From contig NZ_CP074404.1 of the NCBI RefSeq assembly GCF_018388465.1, positions 2,604,001-2,668,000 of the forward strand: a stretch of 64,000 bases of DNA, read 5' to 3'. The notes below the pieces were generated by a model, which saw nothing but the letters and a program-made list of their open reading frames with translations, made no database searches and was not told where the DNA came from. This DNA comes from Cellulomonas fengjieae. Lineage in GTDB: Bacteria > Actinomycetota > Actinomycetes > Actinomycetales > Cellulomonadaceae. Positions 8,528 through 18,832 of this stretch are shown piece after piece (within the stretch, counting starts at the first letter, position 1; the number at the start of each line of letters is the position of its first letter). Position numbers and translations under genes: made by a program.

Positions 8528-10651
8528 TCAGCGTACGAGGACACCCGTCGCGCCGGACCAACTGATGGTCCCCCGTTGGAACGTCTGCGTACAGCCCGCC
8601 ACGGGGTCGCAGCCGAGGACCGTCGACGTCGGCAGGCCGAGCGGGGAGGCCATGCCGCCCAGCTCCGTCCACCGTGCGTGGATCAGGCCCCCGATCAGCT
8701 GCGGGCCCGTGGCCTGCGACCACACAGCGGCACCGTTCTGGAGCGGCTGCACGCAGCCGGAGTTGGGGCACGCCAGGACGGTGCCGGTGGGAAGCCCCAG
8801 GCCCGCCTTCAGTCCGCCGGCCTGCACCCAGCGCGCGTACAGCAGCCCACCCATGAGCTGGGCACCCGCCGCGGCCGACCAGGTGGCCGCGCCGTTCTCG
8901 AACGGCTGCACGCAGCCGAGGTTCGGGTCGCACGCCTGCACGGAGCCGGTCGGGAAGCCCAGCCCGGCGGCGAGCCCGCCCTCGGCCGACCACTTGGCGT
9001 AAAGGAGGCCACCGATCAGGGCGCTTCCCGACGCGGCGGTCCACGTCATGGCGCCGTACTGGAACTTCTGCAGGCAGGCCTGCGGGGTGCACGTCGACGG
9101 CGCCTCGACCGGCAGGCCGATCCCGGCCGACGGCCCGCCGAGAAAGAGCCACGAGCCCGCGATCGCCCCGGTGACCGGCTGCGCGCCGGTCGCACCGGAC
9201 CACGTGATCGCTCCGCCGGTGAACTGCTGCATGCACCCGGCGGACGGGTCGCAGGACAGGGTGGTCGTCGTCGGGTAGCCGAGTGGCCCCGTCGCGCCGC
9301 CGTGCGCGTCCCACGTCGCGCGGATCGCGCCGCCGATGAGCTGCGCGCCGGTCGCCGCCGACCACGTCACGAGGCCCGCCTGGAACGTCTGCGTGCACCC
9401 GGCGACGCCGTCGCAGCCGAGCACGGTGTTCGTCGGGTACCCGATGCCCGCCGCGATGCCGCCCGCGGCCATCCACCGCGCGAAGATCAGGCCGCCCACC
9501 AGCTGCGGGCCCGTCGCCGCCGACCAGGTGATCGCGCCACCCTCGAACTGCTGCACGCAGCCCGCGGCGTTGTCGCAGGCCAGGACCGTCGTGGTCGGGT
9601 AGCCGATGCCGGCGGAGAGCCCGCCCGCGGACATCCACTTGTCACGGATGCTCCCGCCGACCGCCTGGGCGCCCCCGCCGGGCGACCAGTAGACCGTGGC
9701 GCCGGTGAACTCCTGCGAGCAGCCGGTCGGGACGAGGTCGCACCGCTGGTGGCTCGTCGGGACCCCGAGAGCGCCCCGCGAGCCGCCCAGCGAGCTCCAG
9801 AGGGCGTTCACCTGCGGGCTGACGCCGTAGCCGTGCGTGGGCCCGAACCAGTCGGTGAAGTAGTTCCAGAAGTTCCGGTTGCCGTACGACGAGCAGGCGT
9901 CACCCGTCCCGTAGCCGGCCGCGAGGGCCGCCGCGTTCGGCTGGTAGGGCGTGTAGTTGTACAGCCCCGCCGTCGCCTGGTTCTCGATGAGCACCGGTGA
10001 CGTGCCGCAGGCCGCGTTGGGGTGGAACCGCACGTTGTTGGTGAGGCCGGCGCGGTGGGCGTAGCGGCTGGGGTTGAGCGCGTAGTTCTTGAACTGCCAC
10101 GCCGCCTGGTACACCTGGTTGAAGAAGCCGTAGTACTTCTCGTCGCAGGGCGCGGTGTCGGGGCAGCCGAAGCCCATCGCCTTCTGGTACCGCGCGGCGG
10201 TCGCGGCCGCGCCGGTCGTGGTGACGAGGCCCTGCTCCTTCTGCAGGATCACCAGGATCGCCTGGGCGTTGATCCCGCAGGCCCGGGCCACCTTGGCGAT
10301 GATCGCGGACGCCCGCTCGTTGCCGACCCCGTCGTACTGGCCCCGGCAGCGGTCGTCCGCCGGCCGCGTCCACGTCGACTGCCGATAGTTCTTCAGGCAC
10401 GCCGAGCCGTCGGCGCCGACGCCGCAGCCGGCGCCCTTGGTGTCGAGGAACGACTGGACCGCGCCCTCGCCCCACCACTCCCCGTCGAAGAAGACGGCGT
10501 CGCTGATGATGTTGCCCGGCCGGAACCCGCTGAGGTCGGCCGCGGTCGCCGGCGCCGCGAGCGGGCCGCCGAGCGCCACCGTGATCGAGCCGACCGCGAG
10601 CAGAGCGACCGTGACGACGCGGGCCGCGGCGCGCAGCACCGGGCCCCTCAC
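8528..10651 (-). CDS. Secreted LGFP-repeat wall protein with a lysozyme-like N-terminal domain
   Basis: The protein has 707 residues when started at the GTG at 10651, which overlaps the lipoprotein stop by 4 bases (GTGA) and is followed directly by a signal peptide (residues 5-38). The longer frame to 11221 is an antisense artefact. Residues 40-285 form a cysteine-containing domain with AILVILQKEQGLV (E139), reminiscent of the catalytic helix of lysozyme/transglycosylase folds. The rest is eight LGFP repeats of about 53 residues, each with a W...GG..aglGyPt core, most also with a C-D-x4-GC pair. LGFP repeats anchor proteins to the actinobacterial wall. A muralytic or adhesive role is inference. 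Confidence 0.8.
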   Translation of the reverse strand: MRGPVLRAAARVVTVALLAVGSITVALGGPLAAPATAADLSGFRPGNIISDAVFFDGEWWGEGAVQSFLDTKGAGCGVGADGSACLKNYRQSTWTRPADDRCRGQYDGVGNERASAIIAKVARACGINAQAILVILQKEQGLVTTTGAAATAARYQKAMGFGCPDTAPCDEKYYGFFNQVYQAAWQFKNYALNPSRYAHRAGLTNNVRFHPNAACGTSPVLIENQATAGLYNYTPYQPNAAALAAGYGTGDACSSYGNRNFWNYFTDWFGPTHGYGVSPQVNALWSSLGGSRGALGVPTSHQRCDLVPTGCSQEFTGATVYWSPGGGAQAVGGSIRDKWMSAGGLSAGIGYPTTTVLACDNAAGCVQQFEGGAITWSAATGPQLVGGLIFARWMAAGGIAAGIGYPTNTVLGCDGVAGCTQTFQAGLVTWSAATGAQLIGGAIRATWDAHGGATGPLGYPTTTTLSCDPSAGCMQQFTGGAITWSGATGAQPVTGAIAGSWLFLGGPSAGIGLPVEAPSTCTPQACLQKFQYGAMTWTAASGSALIGGLLYAKWSAEGGLAAGLGFPTGSVQACDPNLGCVQPFENGAATWSAAAGAQLMGGLLYARWVQAGGLKAGLGLPTGTVLACPNSGCVQPLQNGAAVWSQATGPQLIGGLIHARWTELGGMASPLGLPTSTVLGCDPVAGCTQTFQRGTISWSGATGVLVR

Positions 10652-11232
10652 GGGACGACCACCGTGATCGCGTCGGCGGTACCGGTCGACGTCGGCGACT
10701 CGTACCCGACGGTGGCGGTCCACGTCCCCGGGCCGCCGACCGGTGAGCGCAGCTCCCCGCAGGAGGTCGACCCGGCGTCGGGCACCGCCGGCGTGGTGAC
10801 GCTGGCGGTGGTGCCGGGTCCGGTCAGGACCAGCGAGCACGAGCCCTCCGACTCGACGACACCGTCGACGTACGCGCCGACCAGGACCATCCCGTCGGCC
10901 GACGACCAGCCCGCATACGTGGTGGTGACGGAGACCGCGGTCCGCGGCGGCCCGGCCGGCGGGCTCGTCGGTGCGACGGTGGGCGCGGTCGACGGGTCCG
11001 TCGACGGCGACGCGACGGGCGCGGTCGCGCTCGGCGCGGTCCCGCCGGGGGTGCTCGTGGCGCTCGCGGTCGGCGACGGCGACGCGGGCTCGCCCCGGTC
11101 GATCTCCGGCGCCGTACACCCCGCGCCGAGCAGCAGCGTGACGACGGCCGGGGCCGCGACGGCCCACCGCCCGGTCACGTGCCGGGAGGACTGCCGGGCG
11201 GGCAAGGTGCGGGGGCGGCATCGGTTCGTCAT
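10648..11232 (-). CDS. Putative lipoprotein with Ser/Thr/Pro-rich stalk
   Basis: A 194-residue protein started at the ATG at 11232 (MTNRCRPRT). The frame before it is antisense-like. A hydrophobic segment ends in the lipobox LGAGC with the lipidated cysteine at residue 39. Residues 40-105 are a low-complexity stalk rich in Ser, Thr, Pro and Ala. The last 85 residues look like a small beta-sandwich (TAVSVTTTYAGW at its start, WTATVGYES near its end). It is the first gene of a coupled pair with the LGFP protein, so it is probably a surface-exposed partner. I do not recognise a named family for the C-terminal domain. Confidence 0.65.
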   Translation of the reverse strand: MTNRCRPRTLPARQSSRHVTGRWAVAAPAVVTLLLGAGCTAPEIDRGEPASPSPTASATSTPGGTAPSATAPVASPSTDPSTAPTVAPTSPPAGPPRTAVSVTTTYAGWSSADGMVLVGAYVDGVVESEGSCSLVLTGPGTTASVTTPAVPDAGSTSCGELRSPVGGPGTWTATVGYESPTSTGTADAITVVVP

Positions 11233-11248
11233 GGCGCGCTCATGCTGA

Positions 11249-12349
<1,101 letters not shown>

Positions 12350-12410
12350 TCTGCACAGGTCCTCCACGACGCCGCTGCCTGCACTCCCTCGTACGCACGG
12401 TTCGCCCTCC

Positions 12411-12422
12411 TACGATCATCCC
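12411..12422 (+). promoter_or_regulatory. Probable leaderless promoter -10 of the LCP gene
   Basis: TACGAT at 12411-12416 fits the actinobacterial -10 pattern TAnnnT. Exactly six bases separate it from the GTG start at 12423, so transcription is likely to begin at or next to the start codon. No ribosome-binding site is visible. The -35 region is not recognisable. Confidence 0.5.
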
Positions 12423-13691
12423 GTGAGCCGTCACGCCGCTGTCCAGCGCCCCCGTCCCGCCAGGCACTCCCGTCGCCTGCGGACGCACGGTGCGCTGCGC
12501 GGGGTCGCTCTCGTCGTGGCGGCGGTGCTCGTGTTCGGCGCCAGCGGCGTCGCGGCCGTGGCCGCCAAGCTCAACGGCAACATGGACAAGGTCGACGTGT
12601 CCGCGCTGGTCAATCCGATGCCGTCCCAGAACACGGAGCCGGACCCCGACGACCCGAACGCCGGTCAGGCCGTCAACCTCCTGATCCTCGGCTCCGACCA
12701 GCGCGACGGTGAGAATGCCGAGATCGGCGGCGACGACGAGGGGATGCGCTCCGACACGACGATGGTGCTGCACATCTCGGCCGACCGGTCCCGCGTCGAG
12801 CTCGTCTCGATCCCCCGCGACTCCCTCGTGGAGATCCCCTCGTGCACGATGACGAACGGGAAGACCACCAAGGCCACCCGGGCCATGTTCAACTCCGCGT
12901 TCGCGTCAGGCTGGGACAACGGCGGCGACATGGAGTCCGCGGCCGCGTGCACGATCAACACGGTGCAGCACAACACCGGGCTGACCATCAACCACTTCGT
13001 CGTGGTGGACTTCGCCGGCTTCCAGCAGATGGTCGACGCCATCGGCGGGGTGCCGATGTGCATCCCGACCCCCATGTTCTCCCCCGACGCCGGTCTGGCG
13101 CTGTCGCCCGGGTTCCAGACGCTCAACGGCACCACGGCCCTGGCGTACGCCCGGGCTCGCAAGGGGCAGGGCGTCGGCGACGGGTCGGACACCAACCGCA
13201 TCGGCAACCAGCAGAAGCTCATGGCGGCCATGGTCCGCGAGGTGCTGTCCCGCGACGTGCTGACCAACCCCCAGAAGCTCATCTCGTTCCTCAGCGCGGC
13301 GACGAGCTCGCTGACGACCGACACGGCGATGTCCATCCCCAACATGACCGGCCTCGCCTACAACCTGCGCGACATCGACAGTGGCAACATCACGTTCATG
13401 ACGATCCCGTTCGCCCCGGCGAAGTCCGACCGGAACCGGGTGGAGTGGACGGCCGAGGCCGACGTCGTGTGGTCGAACATGGTCAACGACCTGCCCGCGC
13501 TCGGCGAGGCGCCCGCTGCGCCGACGCCGGACGCGCCCGTGGAGCCCCCGGTCACGCAGGCGCCGGTCGAGACCACCGCGCCGAGCGCCCCCGCCGCCAC
13601 GCAGCCACCGCCGGAGGTCCCGACGCCTGTCGAGACGAAGGAAGCCGGCAAGGAAGCGTTCTCCGTCGACGACACGACCGACGTCTGCTGA
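12423..13691 (+). CDS. LytR-CpsA-Psr (LCP) family glycopolymer ligase
   Basis: A 422-residue membrane-anchored protein with a transmembrane helix at about residues 22-48 followed by an extracellular LCP domain. Visible LCP landmarks are LLILGSDQRDG, the acidic and arginine pocket MRSDTTMVLH, VSIPRDSLVEIP, GLTINHFVVVDFAGF, IGGVPMC and LAYARARK. The family attaches lipid-linked glycopolymers to peptidoglycan. The C-terminal 70 residues are a Pro/Thr/Ala-rich tail ending in cysteine. The GTG start at 12423 has no ribosome-binding site but sits six bases after a -10-like hexamer. The next gene encodes a second LCP protein three bases downstream. Confidence 0.9.
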   Translation: MSRHAAVQRPRPARHSRRLRTHGALRGVALVVAAVLVFGASGVAAVAAKLNGNMDKVDVSALVNPMPSQNTEPDPDDPNAGQAVNLLILGSDQRDGENAEIGGDDEGMRSDTTMVLHISADRSRVELVSIPRDSLVEIPSCTMTNGKTTKATRAMFNSAFASGWDNGGDMESAAACTINTVQHNTGLTINHFVVVDFAGFQQMVDAIGGVPMCIPTPMFSPDAGLALSPGFQTLNGTTALAYARARKGQGVGDGSDTNRIGNQQKLMAAMVREVLSRDVLTNPQKLISFLSAATSSLTTDTAMSIPNMTGLAYNLRDIDSGNITFMTIPFAPAKSDRNRVEWTAEADVVWSNMVNDLPALGEAPAAPTPDAPVEPPVTQAPVETTAPSAPAATQPPPEVPTPVETKEAGKEAFSVDDTTDVC

Positions 13692-13694
13692 CGG

Positions 13695-15104
13695 ATGAGC
13701 CCGGACGAGCGCACACCTCGAAAGCCGCCGCCCAGCTTCGCGCCCGGGGCGCCGGCGCGGCCGGTACGTCCCGAGACCGCCGAACCCATCGTGGTCGGCC
13801 GTCCGGCCCGGCCCGCACCCGCCGGACGCCCCGCCCGACGCCCGGCGACGCGCGAGCCGCTGCAGCCGGGCCGCCCGGCCGGCGAACCGCGCCAGCCCGG
13901 CCCGTCCGCCGCGGGGACCTCCCCCGCGTCGATCGCGCCCTCGGCCCGGTCCGGCCGCCCGGAGCAGCGGCCCGCCGCCGTCGAGGTCCCGGGACGAGCG
14001 CCGACACCGCCGGCGTCCGCGGCCCCCGCCCGGTCCGCGCCCCGCAGCACCCAGTCGCGCCCCGCATCGGGGCGGCCCGCGTCCCGGCCCGCGCCGCCGC
14101 AGGGACCGCGCACCCCGGCGCCGGAACCGGTGACGGCGGACGCGCCTCGGCCCCGCAGGAGCCGCCGCGGGCTCGTGCTGGCGATCGCCGGGCTGGTGGT
14201 CGTCGCCCTGCTCGCGTGGCCGATCGGCCTGCTGGTGTGGGCGAACGGCAAGGTGCAGCACACCTCCGCACTCAGCGGCGCGCCGAACACCCCCGGCACC
14301 ACGTACCTGCTGACCGGCTCGGACTCCCGTGCCGACGGAAGCGTGGGCGAGGACGGCACGGAGGGCGCGCGCACCGACACGATCCTCCTGCTGCACGCGC
14401 CGACCAGCGGCCCGACGGCCCTGATCTCCCTGCCGCGTGACACGTTCGTCGACATCCCCGGCCACGAGCCGTCCAAGCTCAACGCCGCGTTCTCCTGGGG
14501 CGGTGCACCGCTACTGGTGCAGACCGTCGAGGCGCTGACCGGTCTGACGGTCGACCACTACGCCGAGATCGGGATGGCGGGCGTCGAGCAGATCGTCGAC
14601 GCGGTCGGCGGCGTGAACCTGTGCCACGACGCCGACGTCCACGACCCGGACTCCGGCATGGAGTGGGCCGCCGGCTGTCACGACGTCACCGGCGTCCAGG
14701 CGCTGGCGTTCGCCCGGATGCGCAAGTCCGACCCGACCGGGGACGTGGGCCGCGCGGAGCGTCAGCGTCAGCTGATCGGTGCGGTCATGGGCAAGGTCGA
14801 TCCCGCGCAGCTGCTGGTCCGGCCCGGTCAGCAGGTCGCGCTCATCGACGCGGGAACCGGTGCGCTGACGGTGAGCGACGGCACCGGCATCATCGACATG
14901 GCCAAGCTCGCGCTCGCGTTCAAGGCGGCCAACGGCCCGGACGGCATCACGGGCACGCCGCCGATCGCCAGCATCGACTACCGCCCCGGGAACGGCGTCG
15001 GCTCCGCGGTCCAGCTGGACCCGGACGCGTCCCCGTCGTTCTGGGCCGCCATCCGCGACGGGTCGCTCCCGCCCGGTCCCGTGGGCGGCATGCCCGGCGC
15101 GTGA
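13695..15104 (+). CDS. Second LytR-CpsA-Psr family glycopolymer ligase
   Basis: A 469-residue protein. Residues 1-155 are an unusually long cytoplasmic region rich in Pro, Arg and Ala, likely disordered. A membrane helix follows (LVLAIAGLVVVALLAWPIGL, about 157-176) and then the LCP domain with LLTGSDSRADG, ARTDTILLLH, ISLPRDTFVDIPG, GLTVDHYAEIGMAGV, VGGVNLC and LAFARMRK. It should transfer undecaprenyl-linked polymers to peptidoglycan on the outer face. It is co-transcribed with the LCP gene immediately before it (three-base gap). The two proteins share the domain but differ strongly in tail architecture, suggesting different acceptors or polymers. Confidence 0.9.
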   Translation: MSPDERTPRKPPPSFAPGAPARPVRPETAEPIVVGRPARPAPAGRPARRPATREPLQPGRPAGEPRQPGPSAAGTSPASIAPSARSGRPEQRPAAVEVPGRAPTPPASAAPARSAPRSTQSRPASGRPASRPAPPQGPRTPAPEPVTADAPRPRRSRRGLVLAIAGLVVVALLAWPIGLLVWANGKVQHTSALSGAPNTPGTTYLLTGSDSRADGSVGEDGTEGARTDTILLLHAPTSGPTALISLPRDTFVDIPGHEPSKLNAAFSWGGAPLLVQTVEALTGLTVDHYAEIGMAGVEQIVDAVGGVNLCHDADVHDPDSGMEWAAGCHDVTGVQALAFARMRKSDPTGDVGRAERQRQLIGAVMGKVDPAQLLVRPGQQVALIDAGTGALTVSDGTGIIDMAKLALAFKAANGPDGITGTPPIASIDYRPGNGVGSAVQLDPDASPSFWAAIRDGSLPPGPVGGMPGA

Positions 15105-15116
15105 GGCGCCAGGGGC

Positions 15117-15656
15117 TCAGACGCTGAAGCCGACGCTCGGCCGCGCGCTCGTCTGGGCGCGCAGTCGCTCGCCCTTGGTGTCGGCCTGACCCTGCAGGTC
15201 CTCCTGGAACGCGGCCATCGCCGTCCGCAGCCGCACCGCCTGCTCACCCTCTCCGGAGGCGAGGATCCGCACCGCCAGCAGACCGGCGTTGCGCGCTCCA
15301 CCGATCGACACCGTGGCCACGGGGACGCCGGCGGGCATCTGCACGATCGAGAGCAGCGAGTCCATGCCGTCGAGGTAGGCGAGCGGGACGGGCACGCCCA
15401 CGACCGGCAGCGTGGTGACCGACGCCAGCATGCCGGGCAGGTGCGCGGCCCCGCCGGCCCCGGCGACCACCACACGCAGGCCACGCTCGGCCGCGGTCCG
15501 GCCGTAGGCGAGCATCTTCTCCGGCTGACGGTGTGCCGAGACCACGTCGACCTCGACAGCGACGTCGAACTCCGCGAGCACCTCGGCGGCCGCCTTCAGG
15601 ACGGGCCAGTCCGAGTCCGAGCCCATGACGATCCCCACCAGGGCCTGCGCTGCCAT
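15117..15656 (-). CDS. purE: N5-carboxyaminoimidazole ribonucleotide mutase
   Basis: A 179-residue class I PurE. The N-terminal signature [14 protein letters not shown], the [11 protein letters not shown] histidine motif, and [12 protein letters not shown] with PVVGVPV form the active site of the octameric mutase. It converts N5-CAIR to CAIR in purine synthesis, acting on the product of PurK encoded 41 bases upstream on the same strand. The start is the ATG at 15656 (MAAQALVG). The frame extends to 16256 but only as a shadow of purK. The 3' end converges with the second LCP gene, leaving 12 bases with no obvious terminator. Confidence 0.95.
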   Translation of the reverse strand: MAAQALVGIVMGSDSDWPVLKAAAEVLAEFDVAVEVDVVSAHRQPEKMLAYGRTAAERGLRVVVAGAGGAAHLPGMLASVTTLPVVGVPVPLAYLDGMDSLLSIVQMPAGVPVATVSIGGARNAGLLAVRILASGEGEQAVRLRTAMAAFQEDLQGQADTKGERLRAQTSARPSVGFSV

Positions 15657-15697
15657 CGCCGTCTCCGTCCCGCCGCCACCGTGACGCCGCGCGCCCA

Positions 15698-16900
15698 TCA
15701 TGTCCCAGCCGGTGCGTCCGCCGGGTCGTGTTCGCGTCGGGCGGACGGGGCCCCGTGCAGCAGCGCCACGGCCCGCACCGCACGTCGCCGGACGTCGGCC
15801 AGGTCCTCGCCGCTCACGTTGACGTGGCCGAGCTTGCGCCCCGCGCGGACCTCCTTGCCGTACAGGTGCACCTTGGCTCCCGGGTCGAGGCGCGCGACGT
15901 CGGCCAGGGCGAGCGTCGGGTCCTCGAGCGTGCTGCCCAGGAGGTTCGCCATGACCGTCCACGTGGACCGCGGCGCCGTGTCGCCGAGCGGCAGGTCCAG
16001 CACCGCCCGCAGGTGCTGCTCGAACTGGCTGGTCACGGCACCGTCGATGGTCCAGTGGCCGGAGTTGTGGGGGCGCATCGCCAGCTCGTTGACCAGGACG
16101 CGCGGCGGGCCACCCGCGGCGTCCGCGACCTCGAAGAGCTCCACGGCGAGCACGCCGGTGACGCCGAGGCCACGAGCGATCCTCGTCGCGACGTCCACGG
16201 CCTCGGCCCGCGTCGCGGGATCCAGGTCCGGGGCGGGAGCGACGACCTCCGAGCACACGCCCTCGCGTTGCACCGACTCGACCACCGGCCAGGTCCGCGT
16301 CTCGCCGCTGGGGCGCCGCGCGACCAGGACCGCGAGCTCGCGCGTGAACGGGACCTTCTCCTCGACCAGCAGCGGGGCTCCTCCGCAGGCGGCGGCCGCG
16401 AACCAGTCGGCCGCCTCGTCCGCGGAGCGCACCACCCGCACACCCTTGCCGTCGTACCCGCCGCGGGAGGTCTTCACGACCGCCTCGCCGCCGTGGTCCG
16501 CGAGGAACCGCGCGAGGTCCGCGGGGGACGCCAGCGCCGCCCAGGCCGGCACGGGGATGCCGAGGGCCGCCAGCCGCGTCCGCATGACGATCTTGTCCTG
16601 CGCGTGCACCAGCGCGGCCGCGTCGGGGTGGACGGCCACCCCGGCCGCCTCGAGCCTGTCGAGCAGCGCGTTGGGCACGTGCTCGTGCTCGAACGTCAGC
16701 GCGTCCGCGCCCTCGGCCAGCCGGATGATCGCGGCCTCGTCGGACGCGGCGCCCACCGGCGCGTCGACGACCACCTGTGCCGCCGAGGACGTCGGGCTCT
16801 CCACCAGGACCCGCAGGTGCAGCCCGAGGGCCGTCGCCGCCGGCGCCATCATGCGGGCGAGCTGCCCGCCTCCGACCACTGCCACCACGGGTGCCGTCAC
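15698..16900 (-). CDS. purK: N5-carboxyaminoimidazole ribonucleotide synthase
   Basis: A 400-residue ATP-grasp enzyme that makes N5-CAIR from AIR, ATP and bicarbonate. [14 protein letters not shown] is the family's N-terminal signature. The ATP-grasp core includes [21 protein letters not shown], and the metal-binding ELFEV with [15 protein letters not shown]. The GTG at 16900 is preferred to a GTG at 16912: on the minus strand a TAGTGT hexamer at 16909-16914 overlaps the longer start and lies eight bases before the shorter one, consistent with a near-leaderless message. The gene is divergent from the GtrA gene; purK-purE beside a GtrA gene is also found in mycobacteria. Confidence 0.93.
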   Translation of the reverse strand: MTAPVVAVVGGGQLARMMAPAATALGLHLRVLVESPTSSAAQVVVDAPVGAASDEAAIIRLAEGADALTFEHEHVPNALLDRLEAAGVAVHPDAAALVHAQDKIVMRTRLAALGIPVPAWAALASPADLARFLADHGGEAVVKTSRGGYDGKGVRVVRSADEAADWFAAAACGGAPLLVEEKVPFTRELAVLVARRPSGETRTWPVVESVQREGVCSEVVAPAPDLDPATRAEAVDVATRIARGLGVTGVLAVELFEVADAAGGPPRVLVNELAMRPHNSGHWTIDGAVTSQFEQHLRAVLDLPLGDTAPRSTWTVMANLLGSTLEDPTLALADVARLDPGAKVHLYGKEVRAGRKLGHVNVSGEDLADVRRRAVRAVALLHGAPSARREHDPADAPAGT

Positions 16901-17011
16901 GGGCGACGACACTAGCCGAGCGTCCCGGCGGGCCGAAACGCTTCGCCCGGCGGGCTCCCAGCCGTGCGGGATATCCTCTCGGGACCGTCTGCCCGACCCT
17001 CGAGGAGCCCC

Positions 17012-17512
17012 GTGAGCGCCAGCGACAGGCTGACCGACCGCGTGGTGGTGACGACGCCTGTCGCCCCGGCTGCTCGGACCGCCGCGCTGCGGGCGCGGGC
17101 GTACGAGCTCGGCCGGTTCCTGTCGGTCGGCGGCCTCGCGTTCGTCGTCGACCTCGGCCTGTTCAACCTGCTGCGGTTCGGGCCGGGTCAGGTGCTCGAG
17201 CACAAGCCGCTCACCGCCAACGTCATCGCGATCGTCGCGGCGACGCTCGTGTCCTGGTTGGGCAACCGGCACTGGACCTTCTCCCGGCAGCGCACGGACG
17301 AGCGGGTGCGCGAGCTCACGGTGTTCGCGGCCATCAACATCGTGTGCGCCGTGATCCCGGTGCTGACCCTCGCGTTCTCGCACTACGCCCTCGACCTCAC
17401 CACGCCGCTGGCGGACAACGTCGCCAAGGTTCTCGGCATCGCCATCGGGACGGTCCTGCGCTACCTCGGCTACAAGCGCTGGGTGTTCACCGGGCTGCGC
17501 ACGAGCGTCTGA
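17012..17512 (+). CDS. GtrA-family membrane protein
   Basis: A 166-residue protein with four predicted membrane helices. It contains the GtrA pattern in [30 protein letters not shown] and [14 protein letters not shown]. GtrA-like proteins are thought to flip or organise polyprenyl-phosphate sugars for cell-surface glycan modification. The GTG start at 17012 is supported by GAGGAG five bases upstream, so the longer frame from 16964 is rejected. The gene is divergent from purK and ends three bases before the converging sensor kinase gene. Confidence 0.85.
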   Translation: MSASDRLTDRVVVTTPVAPAARTAALRARAYELGRFLSVGGLAFVVDLGLFNLLRFGPGQVLEHKPLTANVIAIVAATLVSWLGNRHWTFSRQRTDERVRELTVFAAINIVCAVIPVLTLAFSHYALDLTTPLADNVAKVLGIAIGTVLRYLGYKRWVFTGLRTSV

Positions 17513-17515
17513 CGG

Positions 17516-18829
17516 TCAGCGCCGGCGCCGGGCGGAGACGACCGCGCCGAGCGGCAGGACCACGTCGGGCCGCATCGACGCGGGCACCCCCGACAGGAAG
17601 AGCGCGAAGACCGCGGGACGGCGCTGCGCCAGCTCGAGCCGGCCACCGTCGGCGGATGCCAGGTCCCGGGCCAGGGCGAGGCCGAGGCCGGTCCCCTTGC
17701 CGGACGTCACCTCGCGCTCGAAGATCCGCGGCGCCAGGTCGTCGGGCACGCCTGCTCCTTCGTCGGCGACCTCGATGACCACCGCGCCCGACGGACCGCC
17801 GGAGCGGGACCGCACGGTCGTGGTGCCCGCTCCGTGCCGCAGGGAGTTCTCGATGAGCGTCGCGAGCACCTGGGCGAGCGCCCCCGGGGTGGCCAGCACC
17901 TGGGTGGCGGGGTCCACCTCGACGACCAGCCGGCGGCCGCTCGCCTGGAAGGTCGGCTGCCACTCCTCCTCCTGCTGGTGCACGACCTCCAGCAGCCGGA
18001 CCGCCTCGGTCGTGCCGCCCTGGAGCCGGCGCGAGCTGGCCAGCAGGTCGTCGACCACGCGCACCAGCCGCTCGACCTGCTCGAGCGAGATGCGCGCTTC
18101 CTCGCTGACGTTCGGGTCGTCCGTGGCCAGCATGATCTCCTCCAGCCGCATGGACAGCGCCGTCAGCGGCGTCCGCAGCTGGTGGGAGGCGTCGGAGGCG
18201 AACTGCCGCTCGGCGGCGAGCCGGGCGGCCATCCGGTCCGCGCTGCGCGCGAGCTCCGCGGCCACGAGGTCGATCTCCTCGACCCCCGAGGGTTCGAGGC
18301 GCGGACGCACTTGCCCGGCGCCCAGCTGCTCGGCGGACGCGGCGAGATAGACCAGGGGCGCGGTGAGCCGGTTGGCCTGCCAGATGGCCATGGCGATCCC
18401 CGCCGCGAAGGCCACGACGGCGGCGACGACGACGAGGGCGATCACGCGGGCGCTCAACCAGAAGACGTCCCACCACGACACGTAGAGCAGCACCGTGGCG
18501 CCGGTGTCGGAGACGACCCGGACCGACAGGCTGCGCCCCTCGACGCGCTCGCCGGCCTGGTACTGCTCGCCGTCGGGCGCGCTGACGATCACGGAGGCCG
18601 GGATCTCCCCGGCGTCACCGGTCGCGGTCTCGAGCAGCCGGTCGGTCAGGGCGATGTCCTGCTCGACGCGGAAGTCGACGGAGTTGGCGAGCGACTCCGC
18701 CCGCGACTGGAGGGCCTGCACGGCGTTCTCGCGCACCAGCTGCGCGCCGAGGAAGGCCAGGGGGAAACCGAGCAGCACGACCGCGACGGTGACCGCCGCG
18801 ATCGTCGCCTGCAGGACGCGACGGCGCAA
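17516..18829 (-). CDS. Sensor histidine kinase (HAMP-HisKA-HATPase)
   Basis: A 437-residue classical kinase. One membrane helix lies near residues 8-32, a short extracytoplasmic sensor follows, and a second helix sits near 125-150. A HAMP-type linker, the H-box FASDASHQLRTPL, N-box ENSLRHG, G1 DEGAGVP and G2 GTGLGLALAR follow in order. The regulator gene lies three bases upstream, forming a two-gene operon. The stimulus is unknown, as the sensor region of about 90 residues has no recognisable ligand fold. Confident for class, not for function. Confidence 0.9.
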   Translation of the reverse strand: MRRRVLQATIAAVTVAVVLLGFPLAFLGAQLVRENAVQALQSRAESLANSVDFRVEQDIALTDRLLETATGDAGEIPASVIVSAPDGEQYQAGERVEGRSLSVRVVSDTGATVLLYVSWWDVFWLSARVIALVVVAAVVAFAAGIAMAIWQANRLTAPLVYLAASAEQLGAGQVRPRLEPSGVEEIDLVAAELARSADRMAARLAAERQFASDASHQLRTPLTALSMRLEEIMLATDDPNVSEEARISLEQVERLVRVVDDLLASSRRLQGGTTEAVRLLEVVHQQEEEWQPTFQASGRRLVVEVDPATQVLATPGALAQVLATLIENSLRHGAGTTTVRSRSGGPSGAVVIEVADEGAGVPDDLAPRIFEREVTSGKGTGLGLALARDLASADGGRLELAQRRPAVFALFLSGVPASMRPDVVLPLGAVVSARRRR

Positions 18830-18832
18830 GGC

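Noticed and set aside
8528..10000. Regularly spaced DNA repeats suggestive of a CRISPR or minisatellite
   Set aside because: They encode the LGFP protein repeats at about 160-base spacing, and the DNA diverges between copies as expected for coding sequence.
10652..11221. 190-residue extension of the LGFP protein
   Set aside because: It overlaps the lipoprotein gene in another frame and has no hydrophobic segment. The GTG at 10651 is followed immediately by a signal peptide.
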